The notes under the pieces were generated by a model, which did no database searches, had not been told where the DNA came from, and was given only the letters and a program-made list of their open reading frames with translations. The position numbers and the translations under genes are program-made. DNA of 32,500 nucleotides from assembly GCA_029204225.1 (NCBI GenBank), contig CM055102.1:8594456-8626955 (forward strand). The letters run 5' to 3'. Shown here in pieces: positions 32,471 to 32,500 of the stretch. Source of the stretch: Diphasiastrum complanatum (taxonomy: Eukaryota; Streptophyta; Lycopodiopsida; Lycopodiales; Lycopodiaceae). The number at the start of each line of letters is the position of its first letter. The first letter of the stretch is position 1.

Positions 32471-32500
32471 TCAGTGCTTGAGGGCTTGAAGATCAGTGTT

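Overview
This is nuclear DNA from a land plant, most likely a seed plant. The evidence is an intron-split clade A protein phosphatase 2C gene, plant-type LTR retrotransposon debris (including a tRNA-iMet primer site), a BED/DUF659 hAT transposase gene, and many (CT)n/(GA)n tracts and AT-rich spacers. The species cannot be told from the sequence. I see no bacterial, organellar or CRISPR features.

Layout. 1-3940 is the 5' half of a degraded Ty3/gypsy-type element on the minus strand: primer site, long leader, a 79-bp tandem repeat, a broken gag and an acidic tail. Its LTR follows at about 3940-4620. 4620-7800 is AT-rich and mostly unexplained. 8845-10698 (minus) holds the only intact-looking host gene, a four-exon PP2C of the ABA co-receptor type. 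11172-12745 is a compact retroelement on the minus strand that seems to encode only a LINE-like ORF1, has a LINE-like 3' end, and is bracketed by (GA)n tracts. 12880-13330 is a second LTR copy of the first gypsy family, in the opposite orientation. 14653-15214 is a 363-bp satellite-like repeat. 15700-18750 (minus) is a hAT transposase gene with all expected domains but several lesions. 18750-19060 is compound CT/CA microsatellite DNA. 19700-20254 contains retroelement leader and LTR fragments. 22467-25815 is the 3' half of a chromovirus-like gypsy element on the minus strand (RT, RNase H, integrase, chromodomain remnant, polypurine tract, 3' LTR). A 641-bp non-autonomous hAT element has inserted into its integrase gene and left an 8-9 bp target duplication. 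26282-26394 is a long foldback hairpin. 30300-31010 looks like a promoter and 5' exon island, followed by a GC-rich structured block at 31310-31440.

The window is best read as one signalling gene (PP2C) and one unresolved gene start near 30.5 kb, set in nested transposon debris. The most unusual items are the ORF1-only CT-tailed element, the hAT insertion inside the integrase gene, the frame-keeping satellite, and the repeated placement of (GA)n tracts next to coding starts and element ends. No multi-gene 'system' is apparent.
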